Shown: one piece after another, positions 1 to 7,620 of the stretch
Position numbering within the stretch: the first letter of the stretch is position 1
Layout: each line of letters opens with the position of its first letter
DNA from: Gammaproteobacteria bacterium
GTDB lineage: Bacteria; Pseudomonadota; Gammaproteobacteria; Enterobacterales; Permianibacteraceae
Reading direction: 5' to 3'
Assembly: GCA_016182845.1 (NCBI GenBank)
Contig: JACPFT010000017.1
Coordinates: 62,001-126,000, forward strand
Length of the DNA stretch: 64,000 nt
Notes under the pieces: model-generated
The model's input: the letters and a program-made list of their open reading frames with translations, nothing else
Databases searched by the model: none
Told to the model about the DNA's origin: nothing
Program-made: the position numbers and the translations under genes

Positions 1-108
1 CAGCTCGCCAGACTTGGCGCCGTCGTCCAGGGAGGCGATGAGCTCAACGGGCTGGACCAGCTTGTCCAGATAGGCCTTGAGCTGGGTCTTGAGTTCGGTG
101 GTCAGCAT
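1..108 (-). CDS. ahpF: Alkyl hydroperoxide reductase subunit F, N-terminal fragment
   Basis: Only the first 36 codons are present; the gene runs off the left edge. The translation begins [20 protein letters not shown] and continues with VELIASLDD, which is very close to the start of enterobacterial AhpF (the N-terminal thioredoxin-like domain). AhpF is the cytosolic NADH-dependent flavoprotein that re-reduces AhpC. It lies downstream of ahpC on the same strand, the usual order, separated by about 110 bases that are filled by a hairpin repeat. A GGAG-type ribosome binding site precedes the ATG. Confidence 0.9.
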   Translation of the reverse strand, partial: MLTTELKTQLKAYLDKLVQPVELIASLDDGAKSGEL

Positions 109-138
109 GGGAGTCTCCGAAGGGGAGGAGGAAACCGT

Positions 139-209
139 AGGTCCCGCTTCAGCGGGACAGGTAGTCCGACTGAAGCGGGCCAGGGCGTCCGGCTGAAGCC
201 GGACCTACG
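139..209. repeat. Dispersed hairpin repeat (GTAGGTCC...CGGACCTAC family), two palindromes plus a degenerate middle unit
   Basis: Two perfect 8-base stems lie here: 141-148 with 151-158, and 187-194 with 197-204, each around a 2-base TC/GA turn, with a degenerate copy between. The outer edges read GTAGGT and ACCTAC, so the whole block is itself an inverted repeat. A related single hairpin lies at 58513-58530. Between ahpC and ahpF it could act as a transcript-processing or stabilising element; that is inference. Confidence 0.75.
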
Positions 210-220
210 GGGAGCAGGGC

Positions 221-787
221 TTAGATCTTGCCCACCAGGTCCAGGGACGGAGCCAGGGTGGCATCGCCCTCCTTCCACTTGGCCGGGCAGACTTCGCCCG
301 GGTGGCTGGCCACGTACTGGGCGGCTTTCAGCTTGCGCAGGAGCTCGCTGGCGTCGCGGCCTATTCCGCCGGCATTGATCTCGACGATCTGGATCCGGCC
401 CTGGGGGTCGATGACGAAGCTGCCGCGCTCGGCGAGGCCAGCCTCCTCGATCATCACGCCGAAGTTGCGAGTGAGCGTGCCGGTCGGGTCGCCGACCATC
501 GGATAGTCAATCTTGCGGATGGTCTCGGAATGGTCGTGCCAGGCCTTGTGGGTGAAATGGGTGTCGGTGGACACGGCGTAGATTTCCGCGCCGAGCTTCT
601 GGAATTCGGGGTAGTGATCGGCCAGGTCGCCCAGTTCGGTGGGGCAGACGAAGGTGAAGTCGGCCGGGTAGAAGAAGATCACCGACCATTTGCCTTTCAG
701 GTTTTCCTCGCTGACCGGGACGAACTGGCCGGCATGGAAGGCGGTGGCCTTGAAGGGTTTGACTTCGGTGTTGATGATGGTCTGCAT
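221..787 (-). CDS. ahpC: Alkyl hydroperoxide reductase subunit C (2-Cys peroxiredoxin)
   Basis: This 188-residue protein is a typical AhpC of normal length. It reduces hydrogen peroxide and organic peroxides in the cytosol and is recycled by AhpF. The peroxidatic cysteine lies in [13 protein letters not shown] (about residue 47-50) and the resolving cysteine in EVCPAKW near residue 167. The start has a clear GAGGA ribosome binding site 6 bases upstream. It is the first gene of ahpC-ahpF. Upstream are a sigma70-like promoter and a candidate OxyR site at 830-895, so peroxide induction is likely. Confidence 0.96.
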   Translation of the reverse strand: MQTIINTEVKPFKATAFHAGQFVPVSEENLKGKWSVIFFYPADFTFVCPTELGDLADHYPEFQKLGAEIYAVSTDTHFTHKAWHDHSETIRKIDYPMVGDPTGTLTRNFGVMIEEAGLAERGSFVIDPQGRIQIVEINAGGIGRDASELLRKLKAAQYVASHPGEVCPAKWKEGDATLAPSLDLVGKI

Positions 788-829
788 GGCGTTTCCTCGT
801 GGTTGCCGTTGATGAAGCTCACGAGGGCA

Positions 830-895
830 ATGCTAGGTTCGCCGGAGTTATTACTCCAATGAATTGATATGATTCATATGATAGCTAATAGCTAT
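830..895 (-). promoter_or_regulatory. Candidate ahpC promoter with OxyR binding site
   Basis: Read on the minus strand there is a -35 like TTGGAG (859-854), an 18-base spacer and a -10 like TAGCAT (835-830), 43 bases before the ahpC start. Directly upstream, 881-895 reads ATAG-CTAATAG-CTAT, an exact ATAG-N7-CTAT half of the known OxyR motif including the internal T and A. The second half (859-873, ATGA-N7-TGAT) is degenerate. The spacing, with the site abutting -35, is that of an activated OxyR promoter. The site overlaps the last codons of ptsP. Confidence 0.55.
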
Positions 896-3119
896 TTATT
901 ATTCCCAGGCGGGCCTCCAGCAGGGCACGCACCTGCTCCGCCTCGTTGCAGGCCAGGGCCGCGGCCAGGCAGTCCCGGGCGGCGGCGAGGCTGACGCCGC
1001 GGATCGCCGCCTTGACCCGCGGGATATTGGCGGCGTTCATGGACAGGCCCTCGAAGCCCATGGCCAGGAGCAGGACGGCGCCAAGAGGATCGCCGGCCAG
1101 CTCGCCGCAGACATGGGCGGGCTTGCCGGCTCGCAGCGCGGCCTCGGCCACGGTCTGGATCAGACCCAGGACCGCCGGGTGCAGGCTGTCGTAGAGCCGG
1201 GCCACGCGCGGGTTGTTGCGATCCACGGCCAAGAGGTACTGGGTCAGGTCATTGCTGCCCACGGAAATGAAATCCACCCGCTCCAGGAAACGCCCGGCGC
1301 GCAGGGCCGCCGCCGGCACCTCGATCATGGCGCCGACTAGGGGCATGGGCATCAGCTCCCCGCCCTCGGCCAGGACCTCGGCCCGGGCTTGGGCCAGCAG
1401 CAACAGGGCCGCGTCCAGTTCGTCCACGGTGCTGAGCATGGGGATCAGGATCTGCAGATTGCCGTGCCCGGCATTGGCCCGGATCAGGGCGCGGGCCTGG
1501 ATCAGGAACAGCTCCGGGTGGTCCAGGGACAGGCGGATGCCGCGCCAGCCCAGGGCCGGGTTGTCCTCGCGGATGGGGAAGTACGGTAGGGGCTTGTCGG
1601 CGCCGATGTCCAGGAGGCGCATCACCACCGGCTGGCCCGGGAAGGCCGCCAGCACCCGCCGGTACAGGGCCACTTGTTCGGCCTCGCTGGGGAAGCCGTC
1701 GTGCAGCATGAAGGGGATCTCGGTACGGTACAGGCCCACGCCCTGGGCGCCGCAGTCCTGGCCCCGCTCCAGATCCGGGCTGAGGCCGGCATTGAGCAGC
1801 AGGCGTAGCCCGACGCCGTCGCGGGTCTCGGCCGGCAGCCAGCGCAGGCCCCGATCCCGGTCCGCCAGCTGGGCGCGGGCCTGGGCCAGGCGCTCGAACT
1901 CGGCGCGCAAGGCGCCGTCCGGCTCCAGATGCACCCGCCCGCTGTCGCCGTCCAGGGCCAGCTCCCGGCCGTGCAAGGCCTCGGCCGGCAGGCCGGACAG
2001 GCCCATGATGGCCGGCACGCCCAGGGCGCGTGCCAGGATGGCGGCATGGGAATAAGTGGAGCCGGTGAGCGAAAGGATGCCCGCCAGGCAGTCGCGCGGC
2101 ACTTCGGCGAGCATGGCCGCCGACAACTCCTCGGCCACCAGGATGGTGCGCTCCGGCCAGTCGGTCGGCGGCTCGCGCAGGCCGGACAGCCGGGCCAGGA
2201 CGCGCCGGCCCAGATCGCGCAAGTCGGCGGCCCGTTCGCGCAGATAGGGATCGCCGGCGCCCTGCACGCCATGGGCATGGGCCTCGATGACCGTGCGCCA
2301 GGCGGCCGGCGCCCACAGGCCGGCGCGGATCAGGGTCTCCACGTCGGCGCTCAAGCCGGCATCGGCGAGGATGGCCTGGTAGGCGTCGAAGAGGCTTAGC
2401 TCGTCGCCGACCAGCTCGTCGGTGAGGCGCGTGGCCAGGAGGCTCAGCTCGCGGCCGGTGGCGGCCAGGGCGGCACGGAACAGGCCGAGTTCCCGGGCCG
2501 GATCCTCGCAGGGCCGATCCGGCACGGCGTCCAAGTCCAGGGGCGGGCGCCGCCAATGGGCCCGACCCAGCACCAGGCCGGGCGCGCCGGGCAGGCCCTG
2601 CACGATCCGGGGCCGTCCGGCCCGGGCCTGTTCGCGCAGCAGCCCGCTGGCCTCGGCGGCGGCGATGGCGCCGGCCAGGGTCGCGGACAGGGTGACCAGG
2701 GCGGCTTCCTCGCCCGTGCCGAAGCACCGCCCGGCCTTCTCCTGGACCACGAGGACGCCGAGGACGCGGCGCTGATGCACGATGGGCACGCCCAGGAAGG
2801 CCTCGTATTCCTCTTCGCCCAGGGTCGGTACGGGACAGAAATGGGGGTGGCTGGAGGCCTGCTCGATATTGACCGGCACGGCGCGGGTGGCCGCCAGGCC
2901 GACCAGGCCCTCGGACAGACCTAGGCGCACGCAGCCCACGGCCTCGGGGCGGAACCCGGCATTGGCGCGCAGCACCAGGGCTTCGTCCTCGACCAGGTAC
3001 ACGGAACAGACGCTGGTGGCCATCAGCTCGCTGACGCCCGCCACGATGAGGCCCAGGGCCTCGTTGAGGCTCTGGGCATGGGAGACGCCGTCCACCAGGG
3101 CGCGCAGCTCGTTCAGCAT
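885..3119 (-). CDS. ptsP: Phosphoenolpyruvate-protein phosphotransferase PtsP (EI-Ntr)
   Basis: The 744-residue product has the EI-Ntr architecture. A GAF sensory domain (about 1-165) is followed by the PEP-utilizer N-terminal helical and swivel domains with the phosphorylated histidine in GSTYSHAAILA near residue 354. A PEP-binding TIM barrel with the catalytic cysteine in PAHVCGELAG near 670 ends the protein. It takes phosphate from PEP to start the nitrogen PTS relay, a regulatory rather than sugar-transport chain. The GAF domain distinguishes it from PtsI. It lies 34 bases downstream of rppH, as in Pseudomonas and E. coli. Confidence 0.95.
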   Translation of the reverse strand: MLNELRALVDGVSHAQSLNEALGLIVAGVSELMATSVCSVYLVEDEALVLRANAGFRPEAVGCVRLGLSEGLVGLAATRAVPVNIEQASSHPHFCPVPTLGEEEYEAFLGVPIVHQRRVLGVLVVQEKAGRCFGTGEEAALVTLSATLAGAIAAAEASGLLREQARAGRPRIVQGLPGAPGLVLGRAHWRRPPLDLDAVPDRPCEDPARELGLFRAALAATGRELSLLATRLTDELVGDELSLFDAYQAILADAGLSADVETLIRAGLWAPAAWRTVIEAHAHGVQGAGDPYLRERAADLRDLGRRVLARLSGLREPPTDWPERTILVAEELSAAMLAEVPRDCLAGILSLTGSTYSHAAILARALGVPAIMGLSGLPAEALHGRELALDGDSGRVHLEPDGALRAEFERLAQARAQLADRDRGLRWLPAETRDGVGLRLLLNAGLSPDLERGQDCGAQGVGLYRTEIPFMLHDGFPSEAEQVALYRRVLAAFPGQPVVMRLLDIGADKPLPYFPIREDNPALGWRGIRLSLDHPELFLIQARALIRANAGHGNLQILIPMLSTVDELDAALLLLAQARAEVLAEGGELMPMPLVGAMIEVPAAALRAGRFLERVDFISVGSNDLTQYLLAVDRNNPRVARLYDSLHPAVLGLIQTVAEAALRAGKPAHVCGELAGDPLGAVLLLAMGFEGLSMNAANIPRVKAAIRGVSLAAARDCLAAALACNEAEQVRALLEARLGIINSY

Positions 3120-3153
3120 GCGTGCCCCCGGTTCCGGCGCGAGGCTTCAGGCT

Positions 3154-3789
3154 TCAGGCATCGCGCTCGGGCGGCTCGGAACGAGGCGCCTCGGGCCGGT
3201 TGGTAGTCCCGCCGCGCCGTTCGCGCCGGGGCCTGGGCCGGCGCCGCCGATCCCGCTCGCGGGGCGGACGCGGCGCGGCCTCCTCGACCGGCGTGCCGCT
3301 GAACAGGAGCGGCAGGAGCTCCTTGAGCGCGCGGCGATACACCTCGCGCTTGAAGGACACCACGTGGCGTAGCGGATACCAGTAATTCACCCATTGCCAG
3401 TGATCGAACTCCGGATGATCGGTCACATCGAACTGGATGGCGCTTTCCGGCGCCACCAGCTGTAGCAGGAACCAGCGCTGTTTCTGGCCTATGCACAAGG
3501 GCTTGGCATCGTGGCGCAGCAGGCGCTTGGGCAGGCGGTAGCGCAGCCAGCCGCGCGTCACGCCCAGGATCCTCACCGCGCCCTGGTTCAGCCCCACTTC
3601 TTCGTGCAGCTCCCGAAACATGGCGTCCTCGGGAGTCTCGCCGGCGTGGATGCCACCCTGGGGGAACTGCCAGGAGTCCTGGCGGTGACGGCGTGCCCAG
3701 AGCAGCCGCCCCCGCCCATCGGTGATGATGATGCCGACATTGGGCCGAAAGCCCTCGGCATCGATCATCTGATTGTCGCGTGGTCCCAT
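3154..3789 (-). CDS. rppH: RNA pyrophosphohydrolase (Nudix)
   Basis: RppH removes pyrophosphate from the 5' end of mRNAs and so opens them to RNase E decay. The N-terminus, with [11 protein letters not shown] followed by RLLWARR, and the Nudix box [20 protein letters not shown] (about residues 46-65) are diagnostic. The conserved core ends near residue 160. A C-terminal tail rich in Arg and Pro ([18 protein letters not shown]) extends it to 211 residues and may bind RNA; the tail is seen, its role inferred. It heads the rppH-ptsP unit. Confidence 0.94.
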   Translation of the reverse strand: MGPRDNQMIDAEGFRPNVGIIITDGRGRLLWARRHRQDSWQFPQGGIHAGETPEDAMFRELHEEVGLNQGAVRILGVTRGWLRYRLPKRLLRHDAKPLCIGQKQRWFLLQLVAPESAIQFDVTDHPEFDHWQWVNYWYPLRHVVSFKREVYRRALKELLPLLFSGTPVEEAAPRPPRERDRRRRPRPRRERRGGTTNRPEAPRSEPPERDA

Positions 3790-4040
3790 GACGATCTCGC
3801 AGGCGCCCGGCGCTAGGCCCCTTCCGCATCACGAGGGACGGAAGGCGCACGCACTCGTCCGGCGGGGCCGCGCGGCCGGCGCGGATGCGCTGATCGCTCC
3901 GCGAAACCCGGCGAAACCGGCCCCTGGGCACGAAAGGCATTGCCCGTTTCCGAGCGGGCCACTAGCCTATGCGTCAGGCGCAAATAATTCGTAATTGCCT
4001 TCAGTATATAGGCTTTTTTCTTCAGGTGGTCCCCAAAAGC

Positions 4041-4871
4041 ATGGCACTGGCACTCTTCGATCTGGACCACACGCTGATCGCCGGCGACTCGGACCAGCTC
4101 TGGGGCGATTACCTGGCGGAGCGGGGCCTGGTCGGCGCCGATTACCAGGCGCGCAAGAACGCTTTCTACACCGACTACCGCGCCGGGCGCCTGGACTACC
4201 CGGCCTTCGCCCGCTTCGTGCTGGAACCCCTGGCGCGCCTGCCCATGGCGGAATTGCTGCACCTGCGCGCCGGCTATGCCCGCGACACGCTCAAGCCCAT
4301 GCTCCTGCCCAAGGGCCTGGCCCGCATCGCCCAGCATAGGGCGGCCGGCGACACCGTCGTGATCATCACCGCCACCAACCGCTTCATCGCCGAGCCGGCA
4401 GCGGCCCTGTGCGGGGTCGGCGAGCTCCTGGCCACCGAGCCGGAGCGCGCCGACGACCGCTTCACCGGCGCCTATGCGGGCGAGCCCTGCTTCCAGGCGG
4501 GCAAGCTCGCGCATCTGCGGCGCTGGTTGGAGAGATCGGTCGGGAGATCGGGGTCAGCCACCAATTCTTCAGAAACGAGTCCGGAGAAACCGTTCGTCCT
4601 GAGCCTGTCGAAGGGCGAAGGGTTTCGAGACCAAGGCGGCCTACCCGTTCATCCTTCGACAGGCTCAGGACGAACGGGTATGGGTGAGGAGCAACCGGGA
4701 ACAGACTCTATTTTCTCGCAACTGGCCTCCGCCTGCTTCTACAGCGATTCCCACAACGACCTGCCCCTGCTGGAGGCCGTGGGCCGGCCGGTGGCCGTGG
4801 ACCCGGACCCGGTCCTGCGCGCCCACGCCCAGGCCGCCGGCTGGGACATCCTCTCCTTCCGGGAGGGCTGA
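4041..4871 (+). CDS. HAD superfamily phosphatase (subfamily IB), carrying an in-frame repeat insertion
   Basis: The first HAD motif is LFDLDHTLIAGDS at residue 4, so the ATG at 4041 (AGGTGG upstream) fits better than the in-frame ATG at 3969. Motif II is VIITATNRFI and the acidic motif is FYSDSHNDLPLLEAVG near residue 231. SerB-like relatives act on small phosphoesters; the substrate is unknown. An HAD gene beside rppH and ptsP matches the Pseudomonas order. Unusually, residues about 175-225 hold extra sequence containing PFVLSLSKG and HPSTGSGRTG, translated from an inverted DNA repeat (4591-4676). The reading frame stays open, so the enzyme may survive with a surface loop. The stop overlaps the next start by one base. 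Confidence 0.85.
   Translation: MALALFDLDHTLIAGDSDQLWGDYLAERGLVGADYQARKNAFYTDYRAGRLDYPAFARFVLEPLARLPMAELLHLRAGYARDTLKPMLLPKGLARIAQHRAAGDTVVIITATNRFIAEPAAALCGVGELLATEPERADDRFTGAYAGEPCFQAGKLAHLRRWLERSVGRSGSATNSSETSPEKPFVLSLSKGEGFRDQGGLPVHPSTGSGRTGMGEEQPGTDSIFSQLASACFYSDSHNDLPLLEAVGRPVAVDPDPVLRAHAQAAGWDILSFREG
4591..4676. repeat. Inverted repeat element inside the HAD coding sequence
   Basis: Perfect 24-base arms (4591-4614 and 4653-4676) flank a 38-base spacer. The arm core is TCCTGAGCCTGTCGAAGG. Related single or paired arms occur at 29021-29040, 49841-49877 and, diverged, 61359-61510. All of those are intergenic, so this copy is the exception. Confidence 0.85.
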
Positions 4872-5794
4872 TGCGTCCGGCCCTGCTGCTCCTGCTCCTG
4901 GCCCTGGCCGCCCTCGCCGCCTTCTTCCTGGCCAGACAGGCCGGCAGCGCCGGCTTCGCCTGGAGCGTCGATCCGGCCCTGGCCGGCTGGCGGTTGTCCC
5001 GGGCCTGGACCGCCTTCATCGTCGGCGGCCTCCTGGCCCTGGCCGGCACGCTGATGCAGCTGCTCTTGCGTAATCCCCTGGCCGAGCCCTTCGTCCTGGG
5101 CGTGTCCGGCGGCGCCTCGGCGGGCGTGCTGGCCGCGCTCTTGCTGGGGATCGCCGCCTGGGGCCGGGAGCTGACCGCCTTCGCCGGCGCCCTGGTCGCC
5201 ATCGCCCTGGTCTTCGCCGCCAACCGCCGGCGCCTGGAGCCGACCCGGCTCTTGCTCAGCGGCGTGGTCCTGGCCGCCGGCTGGGGCGCGCTGCTGAGCC
5301 TGGGGCTGGCCCTGGTGCCGGACCGCCAGCTGCCCGGCCTGGTGTTCTGGCTGCTCGGCGAGATCCGCGACGATGCCGACAACGTCCTCGGCTTATCCGT
5401 GCTGATCGCCGGACTTGGTCTATCCCTGGCCGGCCACCGGGCCCTGGATCTGCTGCGCCTGGGCGACACCCAGGCCGCCCTCCTGGGCCTGCCGCTCAAG
5501 CGGGTGCGCCTGTTCCTGTATTTTCTGGCGGCGGGCCTGGCGGCCACGGCGGTCAGCCTGGCGGGCAGCATCGGCTTCATCGGCCTGGTCGTGCCCCATG
5601 GCCTGCGCCTCCTGGGCCTTACCGAGCATCGCCAGCTGCTGCCCGGCGCGGTCCTGGCCGGCGGCGCCCTGCTGGTCCTGGCGGAGTGCGGCTCGCGCAG
5701 CCTGGCCGCGCCCCTGCAACTGCCGGTGGGCGCACTCACCGCCCTGCTGGGCGTGCCGGCCTTCCTCTGGCTGATGCGGCGCAGCCTGCCATGA
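4871..5794 (+). CDS. ABC transporter permease, BtuC/FecCD family
   Basis: This 307-residue, highly hydrophobic protein has about nine or ten membrane segments. It carries FecCD signatures such as [19 protein letters not shown] near residue 40 and [20 protein letters not shown] near residue 72, with [17 protein letters not shown] near residue 235. Family members move vitamin B12, heme or ferric siderophores across the inner membrane. The substrate here is open, because no periplasmic binding protein or dedicated receptor lies beside it. Start and stop overlap the neighbours (ATG/TGA), so it is translationally coupled to the HAD gene and the ATPase. Confidence 0.9.
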   Translation: MRPALLLLLLALAALAAFFLARQAGSAGFAWSVDPALAGWRLSRAWTAFIVGGLLALAGTLMQLLLRNPLAEPFVLGVSGGASAGVLAALLLGIAAWGRELTAFAGALVAIALVFAANRRRLEPTRLLLSGVVLAAGWGALLSLGLALVPDRQLPGLVFWLLGEIRDDADNVLGLSVLIAGLGLSLAGHRALDLLRLGDTQAALLGLPLKRVRLFLYFLAAGLAATAVSLAGSIGFIGLVVPHGLRLLGLTEHRQLLPGAVLAGGALLVLAECGSRSLAAPLQLPVGALTALLGVPAFLWLMRRSLP

Positions 5795-6546
5795 GCCTGA
5801 GCCTCGCCCAGATCGGCGTCGCCCGCGACGGGCAGCCCCTGGTGCAGGCCCTGGACCTGCGCCTGGAGCCGGGACAGTGCTGGGCCCTCCTGGGCCGCAA
5901 CGGCGCCGGCAAGTCCAGCCTGCTGCACGCCCTGGCGGGGCTATTGCCCTATGCCGGCTCGGCCAGCCTGGGCGGCGAGGCGCTCCAGGGTGGCGATGCC
6001 CGGAGACTGGGGCTGTTATTGCAGGAGCCGGAGCCGGCCATGGCCATCAGCGTCGCCGAGGCGGTGGCCGCCGGGCGCTATCCCTGGCGCGGCGCCTGGG
6101 CGGCCCTGGACGGCGGGGATCGGGCGCGGGTCGCCGCCGCCCTGGAGCGCCTGGGCTTGGAGGCCTTGCGCGACCGGCCCCTGGATCACCTGTCCGGCGG
6201 CGAGCGGCGGCGCGTGCAGCTGGCCCTGCTCCTGGCCCAGGACCCGGCGGTCTGGCTCCTGGACGAACCCATGAACCACCTGGACTGGCGCTGGCAGGCC
6301 GAGGCCGAGTGCCTGCTCATGGGCCAGGCCCAGGCCGGGCGCATCCTGTTCCTGGCCCTGCACGATCTGAACCTGGGCGAGCGGCTGTGCAGCCATGCCC
6401 TCCTGTTGGAAGGCGGCGGCGCCTGGCGTGCCGGGCCCTGGGGCGAGGTGGTGACGGAAGAGCGGGCGAGCGCGCTCTACGAGCTACCCCTGGTCCGCGA
6501 CGTCGGCGCGCAAGGCAGCTGGTGGCACCCGGGGCGGCGGCCATGA
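5791..6546 (+). CDS. ABC transporter ATP-binding protein, BtuD/FecE-like
   Basis: The 251-residue ATPase is the partner of the permease just upstream, with which it overlaps in ATGA. Visible motifs are Walker [10 protein letters not shown] (near 36), a Q-loop in LLLQEPE, signature LSGGERRR, Walker B VWLLDEP and the switch histidine in LALHDLNL. It is shorter and more diverged than ZnuC later in the window. It energises import through the BtuC-like channel. The ATG at 5791 is chosen because it gives the overlap and a full N-terminal strand. Confidence 0.9.
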   Translation: MSLSLAQIGVARDGQPLVQALDLRLEPGQCWALLGRNGAGKSSLLHALAGLLPYAGSASLGGEALQGGDARRLGLLLQEPEPAMAISVAEAVAAGRYPWRGAWAALDGGDRARVAAALERLGLEALRDRPLDHLSGGERRRVQLALLLAQDPAVWLLDEPMNHLDWRWQAEAECLLMGQAQAGRILFLALHDLNLGERLCSHALLLEGGGAWRAGPWGEVVTEERASALYELPLVRDVGAQGSWWHPGRRP

Positions 6547-7208
6547 AGGCGCCGCACAGCGCCGAGGAGCTGCTGGAACGGGCCTTGAGCCTCGCCGGGC
6601 TGAGCCTGGCCGAACTGGCGGCGAGCCTGGGCGTGGCCGTGCCCGCCGATCTGCGCCACGACAAGGGCTGGGGCGGCCAGCTCATCGAGCTGGCCCTGGG
6701 CGCCACGGCCGGTTCCCGGCCCGAGCCGGATTTCGCCCACCTGGGCATCGAGCTGAAGACCCTGCCGGTGGACCGCCAAGGCCGGCCCCTGGAATCCACC
6801 TATGTGTGCACGGCGCCGCTGACCGGCCTCATGGGCCTGACCTGGGGCAACAGCCTGGTGCGCGCCAAGCTGGCTCGCGTGCTCTGGCTGCCCATCCTCG
6901 CCGAGCGCGGCATTCCCGTGCCCGAACGCGTCCTGGGCACCGCCCTGCTCTGGTCGCCTAGCCCGGAGCAGGAGGCCTTGCTCGCCGCCGATTTCGAGGA
7001 ACATCTGGAAGCCATCGCCCTGGGGGCCGTGGAGCGCATCACCGCCCGCGCCGGCCAGGTCCTGCAGGTCAGACCCAAGGCCGCCAACAGCCGCGTGCTC
7101 ACCGAGGCAGTGGGCGAGGACGGCGGACGCATCCTCACCAACCCGCGCGGCTTCTACCTGCGCCAGCGCTTCACTGCCCAGATCCTGGCCGGGCTTGCGA
7201 CGTTATAA
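6543..7208 (+). CDS. mutH: DNA mismatch repair endonuclease MutH
   Basis: MutH nicks the unmethylated strand at hemimethylated GATC after MutS/MutL recognise a mismatch. The 221-residue product has normal family length. It shows the family opening SAEELLERA and the PD-(D/E)xK-type active site in [16 protein letters not shown] (D, E and K all present), then [10 protein letters not shown] and a C-terminal FYLRQRFT block. MutH is confined to Dam-using gammaproteobacteria, so it is also a taxonomic clue. It overlaps the upstream ATPase gene by 4 bases, an unexpected functional partner. Its stop codon lies inside a Zur box. Confidence 0.95.
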   Translation: MKAPHSAEELLERALSLAGLSLAELAASLGVAVPADLRHDKGWGGQLIELALGATAGSRPEPDFAHLGIELKTLPVDRQGRPLESTYVCTAPLTGLMGLTWGNSLVRAKLARVLWLPILAERGIPVPERVLGTALLWSPSPEQEALLAADFEEHLEAIALGAVERITARAGQVLQVRPKAANSRVLTEAVGEDGGRILTNPRGFYLRQRFTAQILAGLATL

Positions 7209-7215
7209 GATAACA
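7201..7215. promoter_or_regulatory. Zur box upstream of the small Cys/His protein and the ZnuD-like receptor
   Basis: The sequence cGTTATAAGATAACa is a near-perfect match to the gammaproteobacterial Zur palindrome TGTTATANTATAACA. It overlaps the mutH stop codon and lies 37 bases before the GTG start at 7252. Zinc-loaded Zur bound here should repress the two-gene unit 7252-9849. Confidence 0.8.
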
Positions 7216-7251
7216 CTTATAGTCGGAGTCTTTCCCCAGCCCGGAAGCCCC

Positions 7252-7542
7252 GTGTCGGCCACCCTGCGTCTTCGTGCCGCGCTCGTCGCCCTGTTCCTGC
7301 TCGCCTATCTGGGCCTGCAGGCGCTGGCGCTCGCCCACGAATACGAGGGCAAGCAGCACGCCGCCGGCGAGGTCTGCGGCCTCTGCCTGGCCTCGGCCCA
7401 GCTGGACAAGCCCCTGAGCCATGCCCAGCCGCCTCTGGCCCTGGGCAACCAAACGGCCGGCCCCTTCCTGGCGCCGGCACCGTCGGCTGCCCTGGCCGCC
7501 CGCTATTTCCACCCGGCGCGCGCTCCGCCCGCCAACACCTGA
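7252..7542 (+). CDS. Small Zur-controlled membrane/periplasmic Cys-His protein
   Basis: This 96-residue protein starts at a GTG with GGAAG eight bases upstream. It has one hydrophobic segment (about residues 7-26, signal-like, ending ALALAHE) followed by a short stretch with HEYEGKQH, CGLC and later SH and YFH. The layout resembles small DUF2946-type proteins found beside TonB receptors for metals, but I cannot assign it firmly. The CxxC and histidines suggest metal binding. It follows the Zur box directly and precedes the ZnuD-like receptor, so a zinc role is inferred. An earlier ATG at 7195 lies before the Zur box and within mutH, and is unlikely. Confidence 0.7.
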   Translation: MSATLRLRAALVALFLLAYLGLQALALAHEYEGKQHAAGEVCGLCLASAQLDKPLSHAQPPLALGNQTAGPFLAPAPSAALAARYFHPARAPPANT

Positions 7543-7557
7543 TCATCGCTCGCAGCC

Positions 7558-7590
7558 CAATGCCCAGGCTAGAACTCCGCCTGGGCATTG
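7558..7590. promoter_or_regulatory. Hairpin between the small zinc gene and the TonB receptor gene
   Basis: CAATGCCCAGGC (7558-7569) and its exact complement GCCTGGGCATTG (7579-7590) form a 12-base stem with a 9-base loop. No U-run follows directly, so it is a weak terminator at best. It could set the ratio between the two genes or protect transcript ends. It ends 30 bases before the receptor ATG. Confidence 0.6.
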
Positions 7591-7620
7591 CCTATTCGCA
7601 TTGATTTTTCAGGTATTTTC

